A DNA stretch of 55,584 nucleotides from contig JAFGUB010000030.1 in NCBI GenBank assembly GCA_016938735.1, positions 1-55,584 of the forward strand. The letters are read 5' to 3'. The notes beneath the pieces are model-generated. The model made no database searches and was not told the DNA's origin. It saw nothing but the letters and a program-made list of their open reading frames with translations. Positions 7,529 through 16,935 of this stretch are shown here, piece by piece. Position numbers and translations under genes: made by a program. This DNA comes from Campylobacterales bacterium. Lineage in GTDB: Bacteria; Campylobacterota; Campylobacteria; Campylobacterales; Sulfurimonadaceae. Positions within the stretch are counted from its first letter, which is position 1. Every line of letters starts with the position of its first letter.

Positions 7529-8857
7529 TCAGATAATGGTGCCGACGAGCACATCATTTTTGGCTTTGCGAATGGTGCTATAAACCATCCCGAACCAAAA
7601 GACCAGACCCACCAAAAGCCCGATATCCCATACGCGCCCCAGCTCCAGGAACTCACGCCCTTCAGAGCCAAACCAGAACCATGTTTCACGCAAATAGCCC
7701 ATAGAACCGAGATAAATCCCGATGAGTCCGCCGCCGCCTACGATGAGGAGCGCGACCCACAGTACATCCACAAGGCGGGGGAAACGCAGATCTTTGCCGG
7801 CAACAATCGGTGCAATCAGCAGTCCGCCCACGAGCCAGCCCACGGCAACCCAGACAATAGCAAGGTTGAGGTGCAACTGTCGTACGACGTTAAAGGGCAA
7901 AATATCCTGCGAGATCAAAAAGTGATCGGTAGGATCGGCGTAGATATGGGCCAGATAGCCGCCCAAAATGAGCTGCAAGAGCGAAAAGAGCGCCACGATA
8001 GGAACATATTTGAGCAGTTTCTCCTGTGAGGGGAAGATGCTGGTGATCTTAAGCGGCTCTTCGAGCTTCTCTTTTGAATCATCATTCTCCTTGATGAGGT
8101 ACTCATACGCCAGATAGATCACCAAAATGGTTGCAGGCCAGAGTAGCAGCCACTCCCACAGCGTAATGTTGTGAGAAGCCCAGGTGACATCCTGATCGAT
8201 CATCGGCTCTTTGGGCCAGTTGTTTGACCAAGTACGATCGGTACCGGGGCGTTTAGACGAAGCGACCATCTGCGACCAGTCCACAAAGGCAGCGATACGT
8301 GATGCCTCTTCGGGCTTGATCACCCCACCGCGCCATGCGCGCTCATGATCGCCCTCGACCAGAAACTTGATGAGATAATCACGATTGGCTTTGTAGGCCA
8401 ACGCCGAAGCATCCGAATAGACGATCTGCTCTTCACTCATCACCACGGCGTTGAAGTCTGCTTTGGTCAGCTCCTTGACGGCGCCGCGCTCTGCCGCGCT
8501 CAGTTCGGCACTTGGTTTGCCATAGTGTTTGACACCGAAGAAATCATAAAGAAACTCGGCACGCTTGTGCATGAATTCCGTCGTGAAGTCGGGTCCAAGG
8601 TAGGCCCCCATCCCCAGCATCGAGCCGTAATCCATCAGGCCGAACTGCTGGAAATCGCCTTTACCTTTGACGATGTCGTCGTAGGTATAGAGCAGCTCTC
8701 CGCTTTGGCTCTTGACGATCTGCGGCAGCGGCGGCACCTCTTTGGCCAGATTGGCGGTGAAGTAGATCAGCACCGTCACCATAAATATTCCGATGATCCA
8801 GAACGCGCCATAAAGGCCTTTTCGGCTCATAAACCCTTCCAATGCCCTAGAAAGCAT
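7529..8857 (-). CDS. norB: Quinol-type nitric oxide reductase, N-terminal part (ends at in-frame UGA)
   Basis: These 442 residues hold the qNor N-terminal region: a first helix (LYGAFWIIGIFMVTVLIYF), the large periplasmic domain with the typical YGSMLGMGAYLGPDF segment, a second helix, and the first haem-copper helices, including LPFNVVRQLHLNLAIVWVAVGWLVGG with a haem ligand His. The frame stops at TGA (minus strand, bases 7531-7529, codon 443 of 742) and continues without a shift. NO reduction to N2O needs the C-terminal half, so the gene is either non-functional, read through, or carries a sequence error. An Fnr box and -10 lie upstream. Confidence 0.88.
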   Translation of the reverse strand: MLSRALEGFMSRKGLYGAFWIIGIFMVTVLIYFTANLAKEVPPLPQIVKSQSGELLYTYDDIVKGKGDFQQFGLMDYGSMLGMGAYLGPDFTTEFMHKRAEFLYDFFGVKHYGKPSAELSAAERGAVKELTKADFNAVVMSEEQIVYSDASALAYKANRDYLIKFLVEGDHERAWRGGVIKPEEASRIAAFVDWSQMVASSKRPGTDRTWSNNWPKEPMIDQDVTWASHNITLWEWLLLWPATILVIYLAYEYLIKENDDSKEKLEEPLKITSIFPSQEKLLKYVPIVALFSLLQLILGGYLAHIYADPTDHFLISQDILPFNVVRQLHLNLAIVWVAVGWLVGGLLIAPIVAGKDLRFPRLVDVLWVALLIVGGGGLIGIYLGSMGYLRETWFWFGSEGREFLELGRVWDIGLLVGLVFWFGMVYSTIRKAKNDVLVGTII

Positions 8858-8885
8858 GACTTCTCCTTATAGAAAGTTAATTGCT

Positions 8886-8927
8886 ATTCTAAGGTAGTAA
8901 TTATTTTTTGGCATTGATCTATATCAA
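8886..8927 (-). promoter_or_regulatory. norB promoter: Fnr/Dnr box and -10
   Basis: TTGATCTATATCAA (8914-8927) is a perfect TTGAT-N4-ATCAA box, and TAGAAT on the minus strand (8886-8891) is the -10, with 22 bases between them. The box overlaps the stop codon of the upstream EAL gene, so norB has its own promoter. Confidence 0.8.
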
Positions 8928-11264
8928 GAAAAGGCTATGCTCGGCTTGGGGCTTCGCAAAATAGTACCCTTGCGCGGCGTCGATACCATAAGCTTTGACG
9001 GTCTCGAAGAGGGCTTTGTCTTCGACATATTCGGCGATGGTGCGCATCTGCATCTCTTGGGCGAAGGTGACGATGGCCTTGACGATCGACTGTGCTCCTT
9101 TATCGTGCGTCAGCGCTTTGATGATACTGCCGTCGATCTTGATAATGTCCGCTTTGAGCTGCATCAGATAGGTAAAGTTGGAATAGCCCGAACCGAAATC
9201 GTCGATAGCGATGGAGCATCCAAGTTCCTTGAGCCGCATAATGGTCTCCAGCATCTGTGGCGTCTGTGATATGGCTTCGCTTTCAACGAGCTCGATACAC
9301 AGCAAACTACCCAAATCGGCATGCGCGATCCCTTCTAGCAGATAGGCGCACAAAGGGGTGTTGGAAAGGTCTTCGGCGGAGAGATTGATGGAGAGCATCG
9401 TTTGGGTACGCTCAATGAAGCTCAGTGCTTGCGTGACCACGCAGAGGCTGAGCGCGCCGTATTGGCGCGAACGCTTGGCCGGTTCGAGAAAATAAAACGG
9501 AGCAATCACGTTTCCATCGGAGTCAATCATACGGATGAGGGCTTCGTATTTGCAGACATGCTGCGTCTGCACGTCGATGATTGCCTGATAGTACAAGACG
9601 ATGCGATCGTCTCGCAGCGCGCTGCTGATCTGGGTGATCCAGTGGAGTTGGTCGCGCTGGGTTTGCAGCAGTTGCATCGATCCTTCGAACAAACAGCTGT
9701 CCTGTCGCAGCGCTCTGGCCTGTTTGAGCGCCGCATCGGCGCTAGAGAGCAGTTGTGTACGCTCAAAGGAGATCCCGGCGCTCGCCCGGCAGACTACCGT
9801 AAATTCACCGATCACAAACGGCTGAGCATTGACCTGTTCGATCACTTTGATGATCTTCTGATCGAACCCTTCGACATGCTTACATGTAAAGGCAAACTCG
9901 TCGGCGTGCAGATGATAGAGCGCCGCATCCTCATCGACATGGCGGCCAAAGAGCTCTGATAGACGGTGCAAAAGCGCATCACCGATCTCATGCCCGTAAA
10001 CGTCGTTGATCTGGCTAAAGGCCTCGATATCGATCAGCGCCAGGGCCGAGACGCCCGGAAGCTGCTCGATCAAAGCCAGACGGTTGGGCAGGCCGGTAAG
10101 CGTATGGGAGTAGGCAGCCGTATGCAGCCGCTGCTGCTGCTCGATGAGTGCGGTGATCTCATGGCGCACGGCGATAAACTCGCTGATCTCGCCGTGCTCG
10201 TCAAGAATCGGCATGATGAGCGCATCGATCCGGTAGCTGCCGCCGTCTTTTTTGCGGTTTTTCAAAATACCGTGCCAGAGCTTCTTGGCGCGGATCGTTT
10301 GCCAGAGCATTCTGATGGTCTCTTTTGGCGTATCGAGATGGCGTGCCAGTGCGTGTGATTGTCCCAGAAGCTCCTCTTTGTTGTAGCCGCTGATCGCTTC
10401 AAACTGTGCGTTGACATAAGTAATCCGCCCGTCAAGATCCGATTTAGAGACGATACTGCTGCGGTCCAATGCCTCTTTGTAGCTCTCCAAAATGGCATTG
10501 CTGTGTGAAAGCTCTCGGGTGCGTTCGATGATGGTTGCGTCCATCGTGCGGCCCATTTGACGAAAGTAGTGCGCCAAAAAGAGAAGCAGCCCGAAGAGTG
10601 TGAGCAGCAGTGCGCCGTCATAGATCAGTACCCGTGTGAATTGCGACCAAAAAAGCCCATCCACCGCACTTTTAGGGATCTGAATGCTGATGATGCCGCG
10701 CAGATCACCAAGGGCATAATCATACGCCTCATCGTAGCGCTCACGGATAAAATCGGGTGCGGCGTCGCGCGTACCGTGGCATATGAGACACTTAGGCTCG
10801 ATATAGAGCGGGGTGCTAAACTGATAGAGCGCGTCGTTGCTGGTAAAATGCTCCGTCGCCTGCGGATGGGTACGGAAATACTCCATCGCGGTGCGTTGTG
10901 TAGCGTCAGGAGTGTGTTTGGGATTGCGCGGCCGATCCGAAACGGCGGCAAAGACGATGCGCAGTAGATTCTCTTTGGAGAAGCGTTCGCTGATCGCGCC
11001 CGCGGCAAAAGCGGGCAGCCCCTCAAGGGTCTGGGCGTTTAAGGGGATGGTGTTTTCAATGTAGAGTTTTTGGTAGTAGTCGCGATGTGCTTTGGCGAGC
11101 GTGGCGAGGGTCTGTGCCTGCGCCTCGATAAATGCGATGTGCATTTTGCGCTGCATATGGTAATTGATGACCGTTTTGCCGACGATGATCATCAAAAAGA
11201 GCAGGGCAACACCAAAAATGACCTGCTGTAAACGATCGAGCGAATAGGAACCGCACTGTTGCAC
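8919..11264 (-). CDS. Haem-c sensor protein: DUF3365, PAS, degenerate GGDEF, EAL
   Basis: The roughly 780-residue protein has an N-terminal membrane helix, then a periplasmic DUF3365/Tll0287-type domain with a c-haem site (CLICH, about 160-165). A second helix (about 215-240), a PAS domain (about 270-385), a GGDEF domain whose signature is HADEF instead of GGDEF, and an intact EAL domain (YEALIRM, DDFGSGYSN) follow. By family knowledge the EAL domain should hydrolyse cyclic di-GMP, while the GGDEF domain should be inactive. Haem c suggests redox or NO sensing. GTG 11264 with AAGG six bases upstream is the likely start; GTG 11270 is too close to that site. An Fnr-like box lies upstream. Confidence 0.85.
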   Translation of the reverse strand: MQQCGSYSLDRLQQVIFGVALLFLMIIVGKTVINYHMQRKMHIAFIEAQAQTLATLAKAHRDYYQKLYIENTIPLNAQTLEGLPAFAAGAISERFSKENLLRIVFAAVSDRPRNPKHTPDATQRTAMEYFRTHPQATEHFTSNDALYQFSTPLYIEPKCLICHGTRDAAPDFIRERYDEAYDYALGDLRGIISIQIPKSAVDGLFWSQFTRVLIYDGALLLTLFGLLLFLAHYFRQMGRTMDATIIERTRELSHSNAILESYKEALDRSSIVSKSDLDGRITYVNAQFEAISGYNKEELLGQSHALARHLDTPKETIRMLWQTIRAKKLWHGILKNRKKDGGSYRIDALIMPILDEHGEISEFIAVRHEITALIEQQQRLHTAAYSHTLTGLPNRLALIEQLPGVSALALIDIEAFSQINDVYGHEIGDALLHRLSELFGRHVDEDAALYHLHADEFAFTCKHVEGFDQKIIKVIEQVNAQPFVIGEFTVVCRASAGISFERTQLLSSADAALKQARALRQDSCLFEGSMQLLQTQRDQLHWITQISSALRDDRIVLYYQAIIDVQTQHVCKYEALIRMIDSDGNVIAPFYFLEPAKRSRQYGALSLCVVTQALSFIERTQTMLSINLSAEDLSNTPLCAYLLEGIAHADLGSLLCIELVESEAISQTPQMLETIMRLKELGCSIAIDDFGSGYSNFTYLMQLKADIIKIDGSIIKALTHDKGAQSIVKAIVTFAQEMQMRTIAEYVEDKALFETVKAYGIDAAQGYYFAKPQAEHSLFLI

Positions 11265-11311
11265 CCACACCCTTGCTGACGAAAAAATGACGAAATACTG
11301 AGCTTGTATCT

Positions 11312-11349
11312 TTACATGTAACGAAGAAAAAAATATTGACTTAGATCAA
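11312..11349 (-). promoter_or_regulatory. Fnr-like box and TTACATGTAA upstream of the haem-EAL gene
   Basis: TTGACTTAGATCAA (11336-11349) matches the Fnr-type box with one mismatch. A perfect TTACATGTAA (11312-11321) lies where the -10 to start region would be. No clear -10 is found at the spacing seen in the other promoters; TACAAG (11303-11308) is a possible but displaced hexamer. Confidence 0.55.
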
Positions 11350-11436
11350 ATAGTTTTGTTGATCGACGCTCAGTATGTCGCTACGGTATGCTTACAAGAC
11401 CATACGCTCTAGGTTATGGTTGCGTTGTTGCAAGAG

Positions 11437-11685
11437 TCATTGTCCGCCTCGAGTTTGTTTTTTACTTCCGCTTCCCCCTTGTGATCCGCCTCGGCTCTCG
11501 CGCATCGCTTGACGCTCCTGGGAGCTAAGCGATTGCATGCGCGACTGCATTTCGCTTTGAAAGGCGGCCTTGTCGGCTTCTGCCACCTTGCCTCTTTGAG
11601 CCTGAAGCTCCTCTGTACTCATCGCACTATAATCTACCGCAAAAGCCGCTACGGCACCTAAAAGTAAGAGTGTCAACTTTTTCAT
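11437..11685 (-). CDS. Secreted DUF1104-family protein
   Basis: This 82-residue protein has a clean signal peptide (MKKLTLLLLGAVAAFA) followed by DYSAMSTEELQAQRG and repeated glutamine/methionine-rich segments ending in a low-complexity Gly/Ser/Lys tail. The DYS-x-MSTEEL opening is characteristic of DUF1104, a family largely confined to Campylobacterota. It is predicted periplasmic and mostly helical. It stands alone between the efflux operon and the haem-EAL gene. Its function is unknown; the helical, charged pattern also recalls periplasmic metal-stress chaperones such as CpxP, which is only a resemblance. Confidence 0.75.
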   Translation of the reverse strand: MKKLTLLLLGAVAAFAVDYSAMSTEELQAQRGKVAEADKAAFQSEMQSRMQSLSSQERQAMRESRGGSQGGSGSKKQTRGGQ

Positions 11686-11749
11686 CTACGATCCTTTCTG
11701 ATGTGATGGTGCCATGATGCACCGTCAGCGTTAGCCGAGTGTTAGTGCC

Positions 11750-14700
11750 TTAGCGCGTGGCATCGTTTCGGCGTGTGCTCCAGATAAAAAAGAGCGGAAT
11801 AAATAGCAGGGTCAAAAAAGTTCCTACGATCAGCCCTCCGATAGCAACCGCACCCAATGGAGCCAGCCGCTCCAGGCCAATGGCGTTACCGAGTGCCACC
11901 GGCAACATGCCGGCAGAGACGGCAAGTGCCGTCATGAGTACGGGGCGGGTGCGGGTTCGTATGGCATGGATCATCGCCTCTACGACCCCATCGCCCTCTT
12001 CGCGCATCCGATCGGAGGCGAATTGGATGAGCAAAATAGCATTATTGACAATGACGCCCGAGAGCAAGATGAAGCCCATCATTGCCGGCATCGAAGTGTG
12101 GTAGTCAAAGGCCAGCACCATCCAAGAAGCCCCGATGATGGTGAGCGGAATCGAGAGCATCACCAAAGCGGCGATTTTTAGGCTTGAAAAGAGAACAATC
12201 AGTGATAAAAAGATGAGCAGTACCGCCAGCGTGATCGCTCCGATCATCCGCGAAGCAGCATCTTTGAACTGCTTAATATCGCCGGTTTGCTCCATCTCTA
12301 CGCCTTGCGGAAGCGTTACATGTAAGCGTTCCGATTCAAATGCACTCATCAGATGAGAGATGGCCGCCTTCTCTCTAAAGCCGTAGACGTTGATCGTGTA
12401 GCGCAGCCCTTCACGGCTGATATACGAGGGTTCGCTCCGCTGAATCAGACGGGCGACGCTCTCTAGCGGTATGGAACCTTTGGGCGATTGCAGCACCAAT
12501 GAAGGGAGATCGTTGGCGTGCGCGTGCTCATGGGCGTCGATCTCTATGACGATCGGTATCGACGCGGCGTTTTGGATACGGTATCCGCCGACCGTGCGCT
12601 GACGCAAGAAGAGCTGCACTTGGGCGGTAATGGCGTGACGATCCAACCCAAAGAGCGCGGCGCGGCCCGCATCAATCTCCAGCTCCCATACTTGCTTGTC
12701 CATCTGCCAGGTTTGTGATACGCTGACGATACCCGCCACACGTTCCAATGCCCCGCGTACGCTTGTGGCCGCCGCCAAAAGGGAGTCGAAATGATCGCTA
12801 TAAAGCGTCACATCAACATTGGCCCTAAGGCTAGAGAGCGCCGTCGCACCGTAATCCACCACATCGAGCCGTTTGATTCCCTCGATCTGCCACAGCTTTT
12901 CGCGCAGGGCACGTGCAATCTCCCAGATGCTTCTATCACGGCTAAAGCGATCGACATAGGTGGCGGTGATGCCGATCTGATCGATACCGCCGCCGCTACC
13001 GATGCCCATTACCCCCGCTTCGCTGCCAACGGTACTTGAGAGTCGTAGCAACTCTGCTTCGTCGGCGATGATCGCTTCGGCCTCTTTAAGCACCCGCTCG
13101 CTCTCTTCGATGCTGCGATTGGGCATCAAGGTGATGGAAATTTTGAGCCCTCCCGTATCCATAGGCGGCATCAGCTCTTGACCCACTAGGGGCATGACCA
13201 CTTTGACACTGATCACAAAAAGTGCGCCTAATATCCCCATATAGAGCCAGCCGTAGCGCCTTTGTTTCAGTGCCAGCAGCACCGCCCCTTCAAAAAAAGA
13301 GACCATCAGCGTATTGAAGCGTCCGCTGATGGCACCAAAGCCCCGTTCAACGCGACTAAGCAACGGATGATTGAGCCGCAATAGCACGACTGATAGAAGC
13401 GGAACCGCCGTAATTGCCACCACAAAGCTTGATCCTACGGCAATGAGCAGGGTACTGACCAACGGTTCAAAGACCGTCTGCGGATAACCGCCGACAAAGA
13501 GCATCGGTACCAAGGCGATCATGGTGGTAATCACTCCGGCACTCATCGGCAAGAAGATCTCTTGGGTGCCTACCAAAACCGCCTTACGCAGATCATCATG
13601 CAGTGTGAAGAGATGACGCTCGATATTTTCCACCACCACGACCGTGTTGTCAAGCAGCAGCCCAAGGGCTAAGATGATGGCCGTGAGGGTGACAACATTA
13701 AACTCGATCCCCATCAGCCACATCAGCGCGATGCTCATCAGATAGACGATGGGGATCGACAAGAGCACCACCAACACCTGTCGCACACTCGCTAAAAAGA
13801 TAAAGACGATGAGGGTAGACATCACCAGTGCGTCGCGCAGCGCTTCGAACATATTGTCGGTGCTTTGGCGAATCGTCTCCTCTTGGGTATCGGTGATCTC
13901 AAAGCGAATGTCGCCGTAATGCATGGCCATCTCTGAGAGCACCTTTTGCGCCTCATGGATGGTTTGGATCACGTCGGCATCGTCGGCGCGTTCGATGGCA
14001 AGGGCAATGGCACTCTTTTGGTTGCCCCGATAGAGTGCTTGATGCTCAGAGTGCTCAAATCCGATCTGAGCAAGCATCCCCAACGTCAGCTCCGGCGTTA
14101 CATGTAAGGCTTTGAGTGATTCGATGCTCTGATCGGGCCAGAGTGAGGTAAGCATATAGTGGGTCGTGGATGAGCGCAATGTTCCGACCGAAAACTCCGC
14201 GACTCCGCGCTCCACCTGCGCAATGACATCAGAGAAGACCAAGCCGTAGCGATCAAGCAGCGCCTTGCTGATGGAGATCTCGAGGATGCGTTGATGTCCT
14301 CCAAAAAGCGCAACGTCGGCGATCCCAAAAAGGCGCAGCAATTTCGGGCGAATCTCGTTTTGTGCCAGCAGCCGCACTTCATCGAGGTTCAGTGTATCGC
14401 TGGAGAGGGCGACGGTCAGTACCGGCGGGGTCGCGGCGGTGATGGGGTGAATCTGCGCAGGAAGCAGACCCTTGGGCAGACGAGAACCGATGCGATCCAA
14501 CGCGCGTTGCACCTCTGATGTGGCTGTGCCGATGGGCTGAGCATAATCAAATTCGGCGGAGATGACGCTCACTTCATCGCTTGTGCTTGAAAAGACGCGG
14601 CGTATCCCCTCTAGGGTATAGAGCTCCTCTTCAACCGCAACTGCCACATCCGACGCCAGAGTCTGCGCCGACGCACCCGGCATCATCATCACCACGGCAA

Positions 14701-14842
14701 CGGTAGGGTAGTTGGAGTCGGGAAAGAGCTTGCGCTTCATTTTACCAAAACCCATCACGCCCATAAAGGCAAAAAGGGTCAAAAAAGAGATCAGGGCGTA
14801 AGGACGGCGCAGCAGCGTCTCGATCAATCCGGAGCCTTTCAT
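11750..14842 (-). CDS. RND-family efflux transporter (AcrB-like)
   Basis: This 1030-residue inner-membrane pump is driven by the proton gradient and has the two-fold repeat of twelve helices and two large periplasmic loops. Helix 4 contains LGLLLDNTVVVVENIERH, where the usual Asp-Asp pair is Asp-Asn, a variant found in other HAE1-type pumps, so it need not be inactive. The second half carries the matching FILLSGVIVNNAILLIQFA. It overlaps the upstream adaptor gene by four bases (ATGA). With the adaptor and TolC-like channel it forms a complete tripartite exporter; the substrate is unknown. Confidence 0.92.
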   Translation of the reverse strand: MKGSGLIETLLRRPYALISFLTLFAFMGVMGFGKMKRKLFPDSNYPTVAVVMMMPGASAQTLASDVAVAVEEELYTLEGIRRVFSSTSDEVSVISAEFDYAQPIGTATSEVQRALDRIGSRLPKGLLPAQIHPITAATPPVLTVALSSDTLNLDEVRLLAQNEIRPKLLRLFGIADVALFGGHQRILEISISKALLDRYGLVFSDVIAQVERGVAEFSVGTLRSSTTHYMLTSLWPDQSIESLKALHVTPELTLGMLAQIGFEHSEHQALYRGNQKSAIALAIERADDADVIQTIHEAQKVLSEMAMHYGDIRFEITDTQEETIRQSTDNMFEALRDALVMSTLIVFIFLASVRQVLVVLLSIPIVYLMSIALMWLMGIEFNVVTLTAIILALGLLLDNTVVVVENIERHLFTLHDDLRKAVLVGTQEIFLPMSAGVITTMIALVPMLFVGGYPQTVFEPLVSTLLIAVGSSFVVAITAVPLLSVVLLRLNHPLLSRVERGFGAISGRFNTLMVSFFEGAVLLALKQRRYGWLYMGILGALFVISVKVVMPLVGQELMPPMDTGGLKISITLMPNRSIEESERVLKEAEAIIADEAELLRLSSTVGSEAGVMGIGSGGGIDQIGITATYVDRFSRDRSIWEIARALREKLWQIEGIKRLDVVDYGATALSSLRANVDVTLYSDHFDSLLAAATSVRGALERVAGIVSVSQTWQMDKQVWELEIDAGRAALFGLDRHAITAQVQLFLRQRTVGGYRIQNAASIPIVIEIDAHEHAHANDLPSLVLQSPKGSIPLESVARLIQRSEPSYISREGLRYTINVYGFREKAAISHLMSAFESERLHVTLPQGVEMEQTGDIKQFKDAASRMIGAITLAVLLIFLSLIVLFSSLKIAALVMLSIPLTIIGASWMVLAFDYHTSMPAMMGFILLSGVIVNNAILLIQFASDRMREEGDGVVEAMIHAIRTRTRPVLMTALAVSAGMLPVALGNAIGLERLAPLGAVAIGGLIVGTFLTLLFIPLFFIWSTRRNDATR

Positions 14843-15663
14843 GGGTGTCCGATGGTGATACGAAGGTGGCTGTGAATACTATATTCAAGTGCTCGATCAA
14901 GCTTCACCTGTGCCACGTCCAAACCGCCTTCGCTGTGCGCAAAGTGCTTCTCAATAGAGCCGATTAGGGTACCGTCGTGATAGACCTTCTCTCCAAGGGC
15001 AATCGGATCAACACTGCGCAGGTAGCGAAAACGCAGATGCTGCGCGGAGCTTAAGAGGGTCAAGATGGGCTTCGTGCTCCCCGCCATCTCTCCTTCATGC
15101 AGCGTCACCGAGCCTACAACACCCTCAAACGGGGCTGCAATACGGGTATAGCTGCGCTGGTGGTTTAAGATCTCCATTTTAGATCGCGTCGTCTCCAGCG
15201 CCGATTGTTTGAGTGCATGGAGCGTCTGCGATCCTTCAAGCTTTTCGCGCGCCACGCCGCCTGCCTCAAAGAGCCGTTCATCGCGTCTTAGGCGCTCTTG
15301 CGCGTCGTGAAGCTCCAGCTCCTGTGCCCCGTACTGACTTTGTAGCGCTTCTAGGTTGAAGAGCAGCTCCGCTTCGTCAAGCTCCACCAGCAGCGCCCCT
15401 TTGGATACCCGCGAGCCTTCGCTTACATGTAAGGCGGTAATGAAGCCTGCAATTTTAGAGCCAATCTGTACCTCTTGATCACTGCGCAGTTCGGCTAAAA
15501 AGCTGCGCTGTTGTGGAGCGCTTGAGTGGACCGCTGCTGTCGGTTTGATTGGAGGCGCAGGGGGCGTGAGCGATGCTTGGGCCTCAAGTCGGGTTTGATA
15601 AAGCCCAAAGGCTCCCAGTATCAGCAATAAGGCGACAAGCGCCAAAGAGAGTTTAGTGCGCAT
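14839..15663 (-). CDS. RND efflux periplasmic adaptor (HlyD/AcrA family)
   Basis: This protein of about 274 residues has one N-terminal helix (LSLALVALLLILGAFGLYQ), a biotinyl-lipoyl-like half (GSKIAGFITALHVSEGSRVSKG), a coiled-coil hairpin (about 110-160) and the second lipoyl half (YTRIAAPFEGVVGSVTLHEG), then a beta-barrel. It is shorter than AcrA, lacking most of the membrane-proximal domain. ATG 15663 has AAGGAG six bases upstream and overlaps the TolC gene stop; a longer frame from 15720 has no such site. It bridges the RND pump and the outer-membrane channel. Confidence 0.88.
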   Translation of the reverse strand: MRTKLSLALVALLLILGAFGLYQTRLEAQASLTPPAPPIKPTAAVHSSAPQQRSFLAELRSDQEVQIGSKIAGFITALHVSEGSRVSKGALLVELDEAELLFNLEALQSQYGAQELELHDAQERLRRDERLFEAGGVAREKLEGSQTLHALKQSALETTRSKMEILNHQRSYTRIAAPFEGVVGSVTLHEGEMAGSTKPILTLLSSAQHLRFRYLRSVDPIALGEKVYHDGTLIGSIEKHFAHSEGGLDVAQVKLDRALEYSIHSHLRITIGHP

Positions 15664-16930
15664 CGGCAGCTCCTTGTTCATAAAGATATTCGAGTCTAAA
15701 GCGTGCGCGTGCACGTTCAAGATTACTTTGAATCAGCAAGGCTCTTGCTTTGGCTCTTTGTGCAAGGCTTTGAAGTAGATCATCGCTGCTGATGCCCCCC
15801 TCGTCAAAACGCACCTGTTCGATGCGGATGCGCTCCTCTTCGAGCATGAGCGACGCTTGAGCCATGCGTCGCTGATGGTTTGAGAGTTCAAGCGCACGTT
15901 TTGCGTTGAAGGTTTGGGCATCAAACTCCAAGCGGCTTTTGCGCTCTTGCTCCTCTTCGATGAGCAGTGCCAGGCGCAACTGTTCGCTCTGTGCCTTAGT
16001 GGCGCCAAAATCATACAGGCTCCAGCGCAACTGTAGGCCGGCTTGATAGAGCTCCTGAGTATGGTAGGTGTGATCGGCATCTTTGGATGCGTCGCTCAAA
16101 CCGGCTGTAGCTCCGTAGGTTGCCGCAAACCGAAGCTGAGGAAGGCTGCTTTGTCGCAGTTCTAGAGAAGCCTGCAGTGACGCTTGATTGTGTTCATGTA
16201 GGGCAAAACGTTCCAGCGTCGCTTGGGGTATGATGGATGCGTCATAGCCCTCAAAGGGCTGTAGCGGTTGGGGTGAGGTTCCGCCGATCAATGCCGCGAA
16301 ATCGGCGCAGGCTTGGTCGAACTGCGCTTTGAGCCGCTCGGATTCAAGTTCTGCCTCTTGGAGCGCAAGCGAAGCTTTGAGTTTCTCCAGACGTGCGACA
16401 CGGCCCAGTTCATAGGCATCTGTCAACTGTAGCTTGAGCGCAGTTAGTGCGCGGATACGCTCGTCTTGTGCCTCTAAAAGCGCCTCGAGACTCAAAAGTG
16501 CGGCGTAACTGCTCTTGGTCGCATAGACAAGCTGCTCTTTGGCAAGGATCAGTCGACTTTGGGCCTGCTCTACCCCTAGTGAATCGACGCGCTCTTTGTA
16601 GTGCTGCGCCATACCGTCAAACAGCGAGACCTCATACGCCACACCGCCGTAGAGGGGATTTTGCGTGGTTGCAACGCCGCCTGGGTCGCTCATCATGACA
16701 TCAGGCGTCATTGGAGAAAGGGTACGCGAAAGATTGTGGTGCGTGGCGCTGGCATTCAGATAGAGCTCGCCGTAGCGACCGGCACGGCGCGCCTCAAGCG
16801 CGGCCTCGCTTTGATCAAGCCGCAGTTCGATGGAGCGCAGATCGGGATTGTGGCGCAGTGCAAGCGAAACGCTCTGCTCAAGTGAAAGCGCGGCAAGAAG
16901 TGAGGGAAAAAGCAAAAGAATATAGGGCAT
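15653..16930 (-). CDS. TolC-family outer-membrane efflux protein
   Basis: The protein has 425 residues with a signal peptide (MPYILLLFPSLLAALS) and the duplicated long-helix architecture of TolC: an LEQSVSLALRHNPDLRSIELRLDQSE start, beta segments (YEVSLFDG and LQLRWSLYDFG) and paired coiled coils. AGGAGG lies five bases before ATG 16930, and that ribosome site sits inside one arm of a hairpin (16936-16961). The stop overlaps the adaptor start, so channel, adaptor and pump are one transcription unit, following the histidine kinase. Confidence 0.88.
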   Translation of the reverse strand: MPYILLLFPSLLAALSLEQSVSLALRHNPDLRSIELRLDQSEAALEARRAGRYGELYLNASATHHNLSRTLSPMTPDVMMSDPGGVATTQNPLYGGVAYEVSLFDGMAQHYKERVDSLGVEQAQSRLILAKEQLVYATKSSYAALLSLEALLEAQDERIRALTALKLQLTDAYELGRVARLEKLKASLALQEAELESERLKAQFDQACADFAALIGGTSPQPLQPFEGYDASIIPQATLERFALHEHNQASLQASLELRQSSLPQLRFAATYGATAGLSDASKDADHTYHTQELYQAGLQLRWSLYDFGATKAQSEQLRLALLIEEEQERKSRLEFDAQTFNAKRALELSNHQRRMAQASLMLEEERIRIEQVRFDEGGISSDDLLQSLAQRAKARALLIQSNLERARARFRLEYLYEQGAADAH

Positions 16931-16935
16931 CAAAA

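Noticed and set aside
7529-7531. Selenocysteine at the norB UGA
   Set aside because: No convincing bacterial SECIS stem-loop is seen just downstream, and the position lies at a membrane helix of a family not known to use selenocysteine.
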